A DNA stretch of 64,000 bases from Basidiobolus meristosporus CBS 931.73 (Eukaryota; Basidiobolomycota; Basidiobolomycetes; Basidiobolales; Basidiobolaceae). The notes beneath the pieces are model-generated. The model saw only the letters and a program-made list of their open reading frames with translations, was not told the origin of the DNA and did not search any database. The first letter of the stretch is position 1. Each line of letters opens with the position of its first letter. Positions 11,701-24,006 of this stretch are shown here, piece after piece. Location: positions 62,001-126,000 of the forward strand of contig MCFE01000105.1 in the NCBI GenBank assembly GCA_002104905.1. Reading direction: 5' to 3'. A program made the position numbers and the translations under genes.

Positions 11701-12756
11701 GAGTAATGCTGACTATAGTATATATTATAAGCCAGATAGAGCAAGTCCAGTTCTATTAGCTCTATATGGGGATTATCTTATTATAGCCACCAATAACCTA
11801 GCAACATTGGAAGAGACTAAATCCAGCCTGTCTAATGAGCTCAAGATGTCCAATCTAGGAGAACTCAATTACTACTCAGGGATTAAGTTCTCCATAGACA
11901 GAAGTACCCAGACTATCACCCTAAGCCAATCCAAGTATATTCAAGATATACTAAAGAAGTACAAAATTGAAGACTGTAAGCCGGCAGCTACCCCAATCAA
12001 GACAAACCTCAACTTGGTCAAAACTCAACCAAATCAAGAGAGCTTGGTGCCATCTGAAAGCCCTGACTTTCTTTATCAATCTATGGTCAGCAGTCTGATG
12101 TATATCATGCTTAGAGCACGTCCAGATATCTCATATTCAGTTGGAGTTGTCAGCCAACATAATCAGAACTATGGATCTGATCATATTGCAGCAGTTGAGC
12201 GGATTTTTAGATACTTAAAAGGAACTGCTGATATCTGCTTAAGATACACTTATAAGGATTCAGAACAGGATCTTGTGGTATACTCTGATGCTGATTGGGG
12301 ATAAAATTTAGGAGATAGAAGATCCACCACAGGATACACCTTTCTTTACTGTAAAGGAGCAATTTCATGGAATTCAAGAAAGCAACCAACTGTAGCACTT
12401 TTCACCACAGAGGCAGAGTATATGGCAGCCTGTGAAGCTACAAAAGAAGCAATGTGGTTAAGAAAACTTTTTACAGATTTAGGCCTATGTCAAAAAATGC
12501 CTATTACTTTATTTCAAGATAATCAAGGATGTTTACAATTAGGTAGAAATCCAACTTTTCATGCCAGAGCTAAGCACATAGATATTAGACATCATTTCAT
12601 ATGTGAAGCTATAGAGGATAGCTTAGTTAACTTAGTTTACTGTCCTACAGATGAAATGATTGCAGACATATTTACCAAACCATTAGCTAGAGACAAGTTT
12701 GAATATCTTAGGTCAAAATTAGGACTAGTCAGTATGAACATTTAGCTGAGTGGGAG
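8791..12756 (+). pseudogene. Copia A2 gag-pol remnant
   Basis: A second internal region of nearly the same length as A1 with the same domain order. Gag is near 8790-9130 with a stop in the start region (CTCTGCTGA, about 8860). The knuckle reads GNYCKRKGCSSDWC at about 9499-9540, so the first Cys and the His are lost. Protease (YIDSGAS) is at about 9655, integrase at 9990-10680, RT at 11240-12080 and RNase H ends near 12744. It has its own frameshift in the integrase (about 10420) but shares the RT YGDY change and the TGA after the protease (about 9806) with A1. Long stretches match A1 without visible differences, while others differ every 10-20 bases. Confidence 0.93.
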
Positions 12757-13104
12757 TGTTGTAAAATTTGTATTTCCACCTAAATATTCACCTAACTTAG
12801 TCACTTAGATCATTACCCCCAAGTCCTGGAGAATACAGACCAAAGTTCCTTGTTGGGATTTGCCTAGAATATCTTCACCAAAATACCAGGTACCCAAAAC
12901 ATGAAAATTCTGAAAGTTGTCCAAACAGCCCCAAACTTTGCACACATGTTCTTGGGACCTTCCTCAAACTATTTTACATGCTGTTATGTCAAGACCTGGA
13001 AAAAGTATAAATGTTACTTTTACATTGAATAAATCAATATGTGAAAGCCACATAATCTACTTGTTCTTCAAATCACTTCCAATATCTACAAGACTCTTAC
13101 AACA
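12757..13104 (+). repeat. 3' LTR of copia A2 and right end of the array
   Basis: A 348-bp family-A LTR preceded by the tract GAGTGGGAG and ending CTTACAACA. The next five bases (TACTA) nearly repeat the TCCTA before 3773, consistent with a target duplication around the whole LTR-int-LTR-int-LTR array. Confidence 0.9.
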
Positions 13105-14816
13105 TACTAAGCAGCCACTGCATCTAATTGCCTCATTAACACTAATGGTATAAGCTGGAAACATACTGCCAATATGATTTGTGCTGGTTTTTAGGCAGCT
13201 GCCTGCTGGTCTTCATAAGAGGGTATTGCATTTGCTACACTCTCATCTGCCTCAGCATTATAATCCACTTGCAACTCCGCAGAGATTCTCAGTTTCTTTT
13301 GACAGCATAAAAATGTAAGTTAGTCTAACCAAAGGGGAAATAGTGTTGCGTACATATGTGTATGTGGTATCACAACTTTATTTGTACTGTTAATATGTCA
13401 GATTGTTATTGAATCTTGCATTCATACATATGCAATATCTCATATATAAGCCTGTTTTGAACTCACATGCATATTGAGGATTTACTGATATAGTTGTTAT
13501 GATCTACTGCTTGAATGATTAAGTTAGATCAGTTTTTAGTCATAATACTAAGTTATATATTTAGCTTAACAGTATATCAGTGTTATCTATCAGAACAGTA
13601 GCATTGGTCAGCAAATTAATCGGCAGATCCTTATCAGACAAAAATAGAAATATTCAGCAGGATCTTATTGGGTGATCATGATGCAATCAAGTGAGTCATC
13701 AGCCACAACCTGCATTAGGAAATACAATTAGTCAGCAATTGATCTGGCAAAATGTATTTAAGGAGCCGCTGGAACCTCAATAAGAATCAATTCAACTTTT
13801 AGTAAATACAATACTGGCTAGACTCCCTATTTCTCTACAACTCTTATACCAAGTCTTGTAACATAGCATAGTTACATTGCTGAGTGACAAACTGCTTGTC
13901 CTTTGGACAAGATTTGACTCAATGCCATAGTAGAAGTAACAAAAGACCATTTGACTATAGTAACAGGCCTCTCAGCTGTGAAGTTTGCAAATATCATAGG
14001 AAGTATTACAAATTCATGGCTTGCAGTTTGCCATACATGTTATATTTGACCATTCATCAATCACTATTTTAGCAGCAACTTATAGCTTGATGCTGGACAC
14101 TTGAATAATGGTACCTAGCTCCACTTGTCACCTTGCGCAAACTGAGTTTGGTAAGTTTGTTATTTCTTTAGGCTCACCTCAGCCTTCAGAATATAGCATA
14201 CAGAGTGATAGCTTTGCAGAATAAGGCTCAGCAATGAACTTTGAGCCTTTGTCCCCTAATAACAATACCCTGCATGAGCCTGGCAAATTCCCATAATGCA
14301 TGGAAAAAACACCAATGGAAAAAAACTCAAGGCAACTTTATGGAGCCAAGGGGGCCCAGTAATTTATCTACTGGTTAATCATGTGATGTTGTGGCTTGAG
14401 ATGTGGCATGCTTCCACTAATGTCAGTAATGGGGGCTTTGTGTATTTATTATTACTTCTTGTCAAAATTATTCCAGGGTGCAACTTATCATGTACTTGAT
14501 GTAATTCAAAACTATCATACAGCTGGCAACATATGACCCAGAGACCATTCCAATACCAGTATGTGTTAACAGTTTTATAGCATTAACATCAGAAATGCTA
14601 CCATTGCAAGGTGCTCAGCTTGTCAGGAATCCACCATCACAGGAGGAAAACATTGTTTACTCTCCAGATACATTCCAGTAATACCCTATTGATAGAAGCT
14701 CATGCAGTACACAAAAAATTGTAAGGCTATAAAGTATAGCGCTGAGTATCAATCAGGTGAAAACATTTCTAATATAATTAATGGCAAACATTACAAACAT
14801 ATATGAAGCAAGGGCT
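13105..14816 (+). pseudogene. Truncated tnp2 (CACTA/Plavaka-like) transposon, copy 1
   Basis: Collinear with the left two-fifths of the larger copy: 13300-13490 matches about 19450-19650, and 13864-14816 matches about 19655-20610. It keeps a decayed Cys/His segment (about 13950-14010, ending HRKYYKF) and the acidic segment upstream of the transposase core (about 14170-14470). A gypsy solo LTR interrupts it at 13495-13863. It ends abruptly at 14816, inside the sequence matching GAAGCAAGGGC of the other copy, where the copia B LTR begins. The right half is absent from the window. Many stops; not functional. Confidence 0.75.
13495..13863 (+). repeat. Gypsy solo LTR inside tnp2 copy 1
   Basis: 369 bp with termini TGTTATG and GTAACA, homologous to the interrupted LTR at 3013-3734. 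The uninterrupted counterpart at about 19645-19665 shows an empty site. The flanks TAGT (13491-13494) and TAGC (13864-13867) fit a 4-bp duplication with one transition. No internal sequence is present. Confidence 0.82.
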
Positions 14817-15182
14817 GTAGCAACTTAAGAAGTGATATGGATTTATGGAACTTATCAAGAAATACTGATGATAGTTGAACTGTTTTTACCTATAAAGAAG
14901 CTAAGTATTTATACCTCTGTAGAAGTAATGCAAATGTAACTCCAAGTAAGGAGGATTTCTCAACATTGAGGAGCATTCTGTAAAGCTTCAGGGTTAGTAT
15001 ATAGTGTCTGGTAAAAGTGCTAATTTGGTCTTGACTATAAGGAAATAATTATAATATCACAGATCTGAAGAAAGTTGCAAATTTAGGGCTGCAAGTTAGT
15101 CCTACAGTGACCAGGACTGGTTCAGAGCTGCTAAGTAAGCTTTCAGCTGCTGAATGTTACCAACTAGTCCAGTATTTCAACA
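14817..15182 (-). repeat. Copia family-B 3' LTR
   Basis: A 366-bp LTR read on the minus strand, with ends TGTTGAAAT and an imperfect partner AAG..GCTACA. It is homologous to 23243-23485. The adjoining internal end carries ACTCCCCCTCAAC on the plus strand, which is a G-rich polypurine tract on the coding (minus) strand, so this is the 3' LTR of a minus-strand element. The element landed in tnp2 copy 1. Confidence 0.78.
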
Positions 15183-17964
15183 CTCCCCCTCAACTAAATG
15201 ATTTCTTGATCTAGATTCCTTTCTGAGATTCTGAAACTGTGGCTAGCTGGTTGCTTTGTCAATATATCTGCCACCATTTTGTCTGCTTGGTAGTAAACTC
15301 ACTCTACTAAGTAATTTTCTACAACTTTCCTGACAAAGTGGTGTTGATTATCTATATATTTAGTTTTGACATAATTAATTGTATCTCTGGCTGATCAAAT
15401 ACAGCTTTTATTATCCATATAACTACAAGTTACTTCATGTGAGTTAAAATCTAAGTCTTTAAACGATATTTGTACCCATATAGCCTCCTTAGTTGCTTGA
15501 CAAGCAGCCATTTATACAACTTCAGCTGTAGATAGAGCCAGAGTTGGTTGTTTCCTGCAATCCAAAGGAATAGCTGCACCAGCATAAAGAAATAAAACCT
15601 CAGTGTTAAAGCATCCATCAATTCAATCCCTACCCCAATTGGAATTGCTATAGCCATCAAATCTATGCCTATTAGTTACTCCAAAGTATTCCTGGACCAT
15701 ATTAATGGTACCTTGCAGATATCTGAAGATTTGCTTAACTGCTGTAATTAGATCAAATCCTTATTTCTGCATGAATTGACTGAGTGTTCCAGCTGTCACT
15801 GCAATATCTGAGTGTGTAGATACTATCAAGTACATCAGGCTACCAACCATTGGATGATGGCAATGATTTTGGTCCATATTTGAGCTGTTTTTGCCTAAAA
15901 CTGGCTGGGATTTGCTATTCCCAAGGTATTATACATGGGGCTGCTGCAGACTTGCAATTTGCTATTTTGAGCCTGCTAAGAATGTCCCTGAGGTATTTAG
16001 ACTGACTCAGCACAGTTTTCTGTGCAGGTATGTCAGATTTGACTTCAGTTCCAAGAAAATAGCTCAACTCCCAAGATATTTCATCTCAAACTTGCAGAAG
16101 AAGTATGATTTTGTCTGTTTAAGTGTCTGCTGGTCACTTGTAGCATTTATTAGGTTGTCCACACAGACAACTAGGATAATCATTCTCTTTTTGAGCAGTT
16201 TCCTATAAATACTGATATATATAGTGCTGCAAATGAACCCAATCTCCTCTAGAAATATTTATCTGCAGTGCTACAAACAAACCCAATTTCCTCTAGATAT
16301 GTGGCAATCTTGTTACACCATGCTATGGGTGCCTGATTAAGCCCATACAATAATACTCTAAGTGTGCTCACCTTATGGGGCCTTTGGGATTGGTAAGATA
16401 TTCTGGTTGCTCTAGATATATAGTTTCTTTCAGATCCCTAATTAGAAAGGGTGTTTTGACATCCATTTGGTGTTGATCCAGACTGTTTACAACCGCCAGG
16501 GCTAGAACTGTCCTAATAGGGTTAATCTTAGTAACTGGAGCATATGTTTCCTGAAAGTCTAGTCCCTGGATCTGGGAAAAGCCTTTAGCAACAAATCTAT
16601 CCTTGGACTTAACAATGGTACCATTTGATGTTATCCTTGTCTTGTAGTCTCTTCACCATCCTATTGGCTTACTCCCATTTGGTAAGTCTACCAGTTCCTA
16701 TGTTTGTACCTTGATCAGTGATTGGTACTCCTCTTGCATGGCTTGTTGCCAAATAGTAGCATCTGGACTTTGCATTGCCTGTTCCAGATTCAGAGGTTTG
16801 GCATATAAGGCACAACAAGCTTCTTCATGATTCTTGGATGTCTGCCACCAAGATCCAAGGGCATTTCTTATTCAGATAGGTCTCCTAACTGCAATGATCA
16901 GCTCTGGTCTGGAACTGGTATAATCTTCTTCCATATCTGGCTGAATTAGGTGTGTCTTCTTCATTAGTGCTGATTGCATTGTCCTGCAGCTAGCCAATGA
17001 TTTCAGTGACTTTCTGATCTAAATTCTCCTCATATACACAGTCCCTGCTCTTGATCTGCTTCTGAGTTTTGCCATCATACACTCTATCCCTTTAGCATCT
17101 TCATAATACCCAAGAAAGATCTCTTTTCTACTCATTGGTTGCAAGTTTGAGCATTTTTTGTTAGTGATGTAATAAAGAACATTATTGCAAAAGATGTCAA
17201 GGTGCTAGGGGTTTGATTTCTTGCCAGTATTTGTACCAAAGGGTTTAGAATCATGTAATGCAGTTGTTGGGCATCTATTCTCAATGTTTACTGTGGTAGC
17301 ACTTTATTCATCACAAGATTTGTAGTTCATTCCCTTCTCCTGTAACATAGATCTTTCCAGTAGTTTCCAGTGTAGAGCTGTCTCACAAAAAAAACCTTTC
17401 TTACAGAAGTAGTCTTCAAGTTGCTGAACCACTCCTTTATACTGCAAATATGCTGTGATGCTCCACAGTCAATATACCATTCATTACTTTCTTTTCTTGT
17501 ACTCTCTTCTACAGCTACAAATAAGTGTTCATCAGTAGTCCAATGGTTTGTCTGCTCTAGTGTCTGTCTTTTGTCTGCTTGTTTCTTGTTGCATTCTCTT
17601 GCCCAGTGTCCTGGTTTCTTACAGTAGTTACAGCAACCAGGTTTTCTTTGGTTCTGTTGCTCTCCCTTCATATTGGTGTACCTTTGTGAGCTGAATCAAG
17701 AATTATCTTCAATTTTCTTTGCTTGATCAAATGTCAAAGTTCTTAATGGAGAAGTCTTCCTTTGACATATTCAAAAGTCAGATTGTCTTCTCTGCTTTCA
17801 AACAAAAGTGTGAGTAGCTCATACTTGTCTGGTAAGCTGCAAAGCAGACAGAGTATCTTTTCTTTATCATCTGCACCAGCATTGATACTTTAAAGTTCTT
17901 CTGCAAGTGTTTCCATTCTGGTGATGAGTTGTAGCATGTCATGATCTGGTTTCTTCTTCATATA
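15183..17964 (-). pseudogene. Copia family-B pol and 3' gag remnant
   Basis: The minus strand from right to left reads a second, distinct Ty1/copia polyprotein. It has gag with a CX2CX4HX4C knuckle (CNYCKKPGHWAREC, near 17590-17640) and protease WYIDCGASQHIC (near 17450-17490). Then come decayed integrase and RT with QMDVKTPFL near 16450 and a match to LYGLNQAPMAW near 16320-16360. RNase H is at 15451-15660. Frameshifts and stops are frequent. The gag N-terminal part continues beyond the DNA transposon, at 22855-23242. Protein similarity to family A is clear but the DNA is quite different. Confidence 0.82.
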
Positions 17965-20900
17965 CCCTATGAAAAATTATTGAGATCATCCCATCAAAAG
18001 GCCGTCACAAAGTTAACATCCTGTGACTGAGAGGTACTGATCTTGTCAGGACTCTGTTGTGGTAGGGTAAACATACCTCCCACAGACAAGTTTACTCATA
18101 TAGTCATTGTGATATACTTATCCATATTTTATCTTATCAGTATTATCCCATTCTTCTTTTGCCCATATTATCAGTATTATCCCCATAAGATGTTTACCCT
18201 GATTAGTTATTAGCATTAGTTATCCCAGATGTTATTCAGCTTTGTGATCATTATATGTATCTACATAAGGCAAGTACCCGCATCAGTACCCATGACACAT
18301 GACCTACGTCTGTGTTACCATCCCTACCATTTCAATACCATATATGGTATTTCTATGTTGCACAGGTTTCAGACTACTGATTCCTGATTGGTTGAATGTG
18401 CTGTGCCCTTTAGAACCTTCCAGGACATTCTTGGCATATTTGTAGCTCATAGTGATGTCATCAAGAATTCAACTGATGCCTAGAATCTTCTAGAACCTTG
18501 TCATTAGTAATCACTTGGCAATCAGGAAAAGTATTCAAGGGAAAGCAATCCCTCATCAATAAATCATCACTTCTATCAGTAACACTTCTCCCTTATTGAT
18601 TAGCAGTTGATCACTGCACCTGCCTTCAACAGTACATCTCAGACCTGCCATCAAGGAGCATTTCAGGGTAGTGCACACAACACACAGAGGCCTTTGGATA
18701 CACTTGGAGCACCTAGGAAGCTAGAGAAGCAGGAGCTTTTACCATAGTGACATATTCACAAAGACACCAGCAGTTTAGACACAGAGGTTATTGCACCCAT
18801 CAGACACCTTGCACACCTTGAGTTGTGTAGCTTCTCCCAGGAGTACCTCTACACCACCACACCATCCAGAGACCATTGAAAAATAATTGCACCCCAGATT
18901 TCACTAAAAACTTTGTCAAAATTCTTCATCACAACAATGTATAAGTTGCTATTTATTGGTTCCCTGCCAATTTGCTCACTTTCTGATCCCAGACACTCTA
19001 TTGCCTCCTATTTTTGTGTGAGTTGATTGGCTATTGCCTCTTTTTCACACTCCGTACTTCCTGACTCAGCTGTTTCTCTTACTTTTTATGCATATGAATT
19101 GATTTATTTCTGTTGAAACTTCAGTTGTACCTCAATTGCCAATTGTATTGACCTATACAAGTCTCTATACCCTACACTAACATTAAGCCCAACCCCACAC
19201 TCAACAAGTAACTCCATTAAAGTCCACAACTCAATAAGTATTTCTGCTGTAATGCTCTGGTTCCACAACTATGGCAGGAGCCCAATGGCTTTATGCCACT
19301 GTTCATTCACTGGTTCCCACATGTCCTGGTCTTTAGCTGGCACTGCAAGGTCTAGCTCCTCATCTGCCAGTCTTTGCAATAAATCCTTGCCATATTCTTC
19401 TGTTGCCATCAGCGGTGGGGTTTGGTTGAGAACCAGACAACTTTGCTTTATTTTTTGGCAGCATATATATGGAAGTGAGTCAAACCAAAGGGGAGATAGT
19501 GTTACATTTATGTGTGTATGTGGTGCCACAACTTTATTTATAATGCTTACTATGGCAGGTCATCATTGAATATTACATTCATGTAGGTGCAATGTCTCAA
19601 ATACAAGACTGTCTTAAGTTCACATGAGTATTGACCAAAAAGTGATATAATAGCATTACATTGTTGAAGGTCAAACTGTTTGCCCCATGGACAAGACTAC
19701 TTTGACTCAATGCCATAAGAGAAGAGAAAAAGTCCATGTGACTATTGTGGCAAGCCTCTCAGCCATGAAGCACACTGACAGCATAGGAAGTATTACAAGG
19801 ATCACTGCCAGTGTTTTGCCACCCAAGTCATATTGGACCATTCATTGGTCACTACTGTACCAACATTATCTTGCCGGCCAGTTGATACTTCTATATTGGC
19901 ACCTGGCCATCTTTGTCACCTTGCGCTAACTGAGTCAGGTGAGTATGTGATGCCTTTAGGCTCACCTCAGCCTTCTGAATATGGCACGCAGAGTGATAGC
20001 TCTGACAAAGAAGGTTCACTGATGGATTTTGAGCCTATCTCCCCTAACAACAGTACCATGTATGAGCCCGGTCAAATCCCTATATGCAATGAGACAACAC
20101 CTGTTGAGACAAATGCCAAGGATACTTTATGGAGCCAAGTGAGCCCAGTAATCCATCTACTGGTGAATGATGTGATGTTGTGGCTAGAGAAGTGGCGCAT
20201 TTCCACTAATATCAGTAATGGGGGCTTTGAGGATTTATTACTACTTCTTGCCAAAATCATACCGGGATGCAACTTACCAGGTACATGGTACAAGTGGACA
20301 ACTGTCATGTGGCTGGCAACATATGATCCAGAGACTGTCCTGATTCCAGCCTGTGTTAACAGTTGCATGGCATTCACATCCAAAAATGCTACCATTGCAA
20401 CGTGTCCAAATGGTCAGGAATCCACCACCATTGAGGGAAAACATTGTTCACACTCCGGATATATTCCGGTCATACCCGTCTGAGGAAGCTGATGCAGTCC
20501 AACAAATATTGCAAAGCTATACAATACTGCACTCAGTATCAATCAAGTACAAACATATCCGATATATTTGATGGCAAACATTACAAACAGCTAAGAAGCA
20601 AGGGCTACTTTGAAGGTATATATGACCATGCCTTTGCTTTAGCACTTGATGGATTCTCAGTAAACAAGTACTCTACCAGAAAATCCTGCTGGCCACTGAT
20701 TCTCATCAATCTGAATCTGCTGCCCATCTTACAGTATCAGAGCAATAATCTGATGGTAGTCTCACTGGTATCTGGGCCTAAATCACCGTCCAACCTGAAT
20801 AGCTACCTGTATCCATTGCTGAATGAATTTTGTATGCTTTCCAGCAAGAAAACGGTGAATGGCCATCATGTAAAAGCGCATATTATTATCTGCATTGGAG

Positions 20901-22854
20901 ATACCCCAGCCATCAGCAAGATAGTAGGTTTTTCCAGGCACAACAGACAGTATTGCTGTCAAATGTGTGAGATCCTGGGGATTTACTCCATAACTCACAC
21001 ACATTATTATTACCCAAACACCAGCACTAAGAAAATCATCTTTCCACAGAGAGAATGTACAGAAGTAAGCATGCAATTGAAGCAAAGCTGGCAAGCTATA
21101 AGCCATTGGCCGGAATATGGAATCAATTGGAAACTAGAGATACTTAAGATAGAGGGTATCTGTTGGAGCAAAAGCTTTCCACTGGGAGCAATGCATTTGC
21201 TTTTCAACAATATCCCTATACTGATGACCAAGTTGTACATGGGGCATTTCAAGCTAAATGAGCCCTTTGAGATACCGGAGAAATTTGAAAAAATTGGCAA
21301 GATATTACAGAGTATCCGCTACCCTAAGTACTTCTCACAGGCTCCAATCAATATTCATACGCATATGTGACAATATAAATGCAAAGACTGGATGAACTGG
21401 ATATGTATTTATTCAGGTGGTGTTCTGAAGCCATTCCTACCAAGAGTACATTGGAAGCATTGGGAGTCATATGTGGACATTGTAAAAATATTTATCCAGA
21501 AGCGCATCACCAATGCCAACTTGACACATCTGCAGCTGTTGTGAGAGGAGTTTGTTACGGGATTTGAGCGGCTATACTACAAGCATAAAGCTGAATGTGT
21601 AGATCTCTGCCGCTACTGTATCCATTCTCTAATCCATCTTGCACGGTGTGTGGAGAATATTGGGCCTTGCTTCACCTTTTGGGAGTTTCCTATGGAGCAG
21701 ATGTGTGGGGAGATAGGAAGACAAGTCAAGTTGCAGGTACTACCATATCCCAATCTCATCAAGAGTATTACCTTCAAGTCCGTCATGGATGTGATGAGTT
21801 GACACATGGAGGACAGCCAGGAAGAGTTGGAAAATACTGAGGATAAATGTGCACATGGAGACACCTATGCCTATGGCATTAAGAAGCTAAGCAGCCCCAA
21901 TGCATGGGTAATCAGCTAAGTAATGCAAAGTTGGGTTGGGTGCAACAAGCAACTAATTTTTATCAGGAAAACTCCACCAAGATATGCCAGATTTCTTGTG
22001 GTCATAAGCCAACTTCTACACCATTCAATACGGAATTCACATGAACAAAAGCCAGAGCGCACCTATAAGGGGGACTAGAATCCAGCAGGGAGGAGGAATA
22101 TATTGGCTAAATACCCAGAAGTTCTTTGCCAATACTCTGGAGGTATTCATGGCAGAAGTGGCAACAACCAAGCATATGTTTGCAAGATGTATATGCTACC
22201 AGCAGTACAAGGTATATGGCAACTTTGCAAGTATTGTACTAAAAAGCCGTAAAGTTGAGGTGATAGAAGTATGTCAATTACGGCAGGTGTAGCATTTGTA
22301 GAGGTTAGTAAGCAGGAGGCCATAGTTTTTTTTGATTCAAACTATATGTGGAATACCCAAGGTAGTAGTGGGTAAGCAAATAAAGAAAGGTGACTCTACA
22401 GTGGAATATATGAATTGCACAAGGGGAGGTAGAAAAGGGACATACCATTTGGTAAATTGGTACGGTAGCATTATACATAACCAGCAGCAGGCCGTCATAC
22501 TGCCGTAAAAAAAGCCATCAGGGTCTTGCTGTGAGGCCATTAAAATACTGTCAAGTTTCTTGCCATAAAAGGCAATTGGAAGTCCTGGCCAACTGGATCC
22601 ACTTAAAATAGTAATAGAGCACTGAAAGACCACAACAATAACATGTGAATATTGTCACAGCACCTATCAAAAATTGTCAAGTTTTATCCCTTTATTTGGC
22701 TGAAAAATTTGCAAAACACCGTCATGATCTTGTTATAAGATTGTCAGGAGGGTCACTAATTCCAAGCTGCTGTTATTATGACAGTCTCTGGACGGGATCT
22801 TGACGGATGATCTGGATTGGATCCACCTGTGGTACCAAATTATTTTTCATAGGG
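17965..22854 (+). mobile_element. CACTA/Plavaka-like (tnp2) DNA transposon, copy 2
   Basis: A 4,890-bp element with inverted ends: CCCTATGAAAAATTATT on the left and, reversed, CCCTATGAAAAATAATT on the right. It lies within the gag of copia B. The flanks are TATA on both sides (17961-17964 and 22855-22858). Removing the element and one flank restores the copia B reading frame (..LFY/MKKKPDHDM..), so the target was TATA; because TATA is palindromic the duplication could be 2, 3 or 4 bp. Subterminal sequences near both ends repeat motifs such as CCGTCA, GATCTTGACGG and CTGTCAAG, as is typical of CACTA-like elements. It carries one decayed tnp2-type transposase gene. Confidence 0.85.
19690..22290 (+). 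pseudogene. tnp2-type transposase, decayed
   Basis: Translation with a few frame changes gives three parts. First is an N-terminal Cys/His element (CDYCGKPLSHEAH..HRKYYKDH, about 19728-19810), then an acidic stretch (19930-20480). The second is a tnp2 core at 20444-21370 with ALDGF, WPLILINLNL, LVSGPKSPSNLNSYLYPL, IGDTPAISKIVGFS and MHLLFNNI. The third is a downstream domain with FWEFPMEQMCGEIGRQVK (about 21660-21730), resembling the DUF4218-like segment of fungal Plavaka/CACTA transposases. Stops fall at about 21368, 21541 and 21799. The Asp usually found in the FP.D.MHL block is Gly (FPLGAMHL). It would have catalysed cut-and-paste transposition; it now appears dead. Confidence 0.78.
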
Positions 22855-23242
22855 TATAGAATAGCTTTTGTGCTGAATAGAGCTTGCTTGATACTGACTT
22901 TACTCAAAGGATCTTCTCTAAGGATTCCCAAGCTGCTTTGGCAGTATTAGCAGCATGAATTTGTGCAATGAAGGAATCTGGCACATCAATACACACAGCA
23001 TTAAGGGCTTTCCTCTACTCTCAAAACTTTTCAACTTCTTCTGATGTTCCTTTGGGCTCCACTTCTTCTCTTGATACTGTGTGCTCAAGCTGTCTTTCAT
23101 CAAGGTGGATCTGCATCCTGATACTCCAAAGTCTGTAGTTTTTTTCATCTAACCTCTCATTTACAGGGAAGATGCTTCTACTGTTCTGTTTACTGGTAGA
23201 TGTGGTCTTTAGATTAGATTAAGGCAATCAGGGCTCATATCC
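22855..23242 (-). pseudogene. Copia family-B 5' gag remnant
   Basis: The minus-strand continuation of copia B on the other side of the DNA transposon. A frame reading ALNAVCIDV, ANTAKAAWESL and YSAQKLF is typical of the UBN2/gag domain of copia elements. Next to the LTR the minus strand has GGATATGAGCCC, matching the half tRNA-iMet primer site also used by family A. Confidence 0.72.
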
Positions 23243-23485
23243 TGTTGAAATCCAAGAAGTGATATGTATATAAAGAACTTATCAAGAAATAGTGATAATA
23301 CTTGAGCTGTTGTTTATCCATAAAGAAGCTTAGTATTTATACCTTTGTAGAAGTAGTGCAACTGTAACACCAAGTAAGGGTGTTTCTCAACATTCATGAG
23401 CATTCTGCAACAGTTTAGTGTTGGTACATAATGTTTGGTAAAAGTGCTAACTTGGTCTTGACTATAAGGGAGTCAATGCAGGATC
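23243..23485 (-). repeat. Copia family-B 5' LTR, truncated
   Basis: Homologous to the inner two-thirds of 14817-15182, starting TGTTGAAATCC on the plus strand. The match stops at about 23470-23485 (GACTATAAGG), where it abuts a gag fragment of copia family A. The outer end of this LTR, and with it the target duplication, is missing. Confidence 0.72.
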
Positions 23486-23657
23486 ATGGATCAGATATGA
23501 ATAGTCTATCTTCAGTTGTTGTAGCATTTCCAAATTCAGGCTTCTTTTGCTGATTATCTCTCTTTTTGAGACACTGGTCTGTTGTGTGTCCTTTCCTTTT
23601 GTAGTAGTTGCAAAACAGGTTGCTGTTGCCTTTGTAGTGTCTTGGGTACATCCTTTG
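23486..23657 (-). pseudogene. Copia A4 gag/knuckle fragment (distal part)
   Basis: The minus strand encodes a family-A gag piece with the zinc knuckle CNYYKRKGHTTDQC (one Cys changed to Tyr) and the following PEFGNA..TTEDRL. It ends at the sequence matching CCAACAAAGGA, exactly where A3 inserted. The rest of gag continues at 26974. The last five bases (CTTTG, 23653-23657) are one copy of the A3 target duplication. Confidence 0.82.
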
Positions 23658-24006
23658 TGTAGTAAAAATTTGTGATTCCACCTAAATATTCACCTAACTT
23701 AGTTGCTTAGATCATTACCCTCATATCCTAGAGAATACTGACCAAATTCCTTGTCAGGATTTACTTAGAATATTCTCACCAGAAAACCAGGTACCCAGAA
23801 CATGAAAATTCTCAAAGTTGTTGAAACAGCCCCAGACTTTGTACACATGCTCTTGAGACCTTCCTTAACCTATTCTACATGCTCATAATGCAAAGACTAG
23901 GTTAAAGTATAAATACTACTTTTACATTCAATAAATCATCAAGTGAAAACCACATAATCAACTTGTCCTCCCAATTACTTCCAATATCTCCAAGACTGTT
24001 ACAACA
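23658..24006 (+). repeat. 5' LTR of copia A3
   Basis: A 349-bp family-A LTR starting TGTAGTAAAAA (one change from TGTTGTAAAAA) and ending TTACAACA, followed by the primer-binding site GGTTATGAGCCCC. Confidence 0.88.

Noticed and set aside
15891-16208. 105-codon plus-strand ORF
   Set aside because: It lies opposite the minus-strand RT of copia B and is an antisense by-product.
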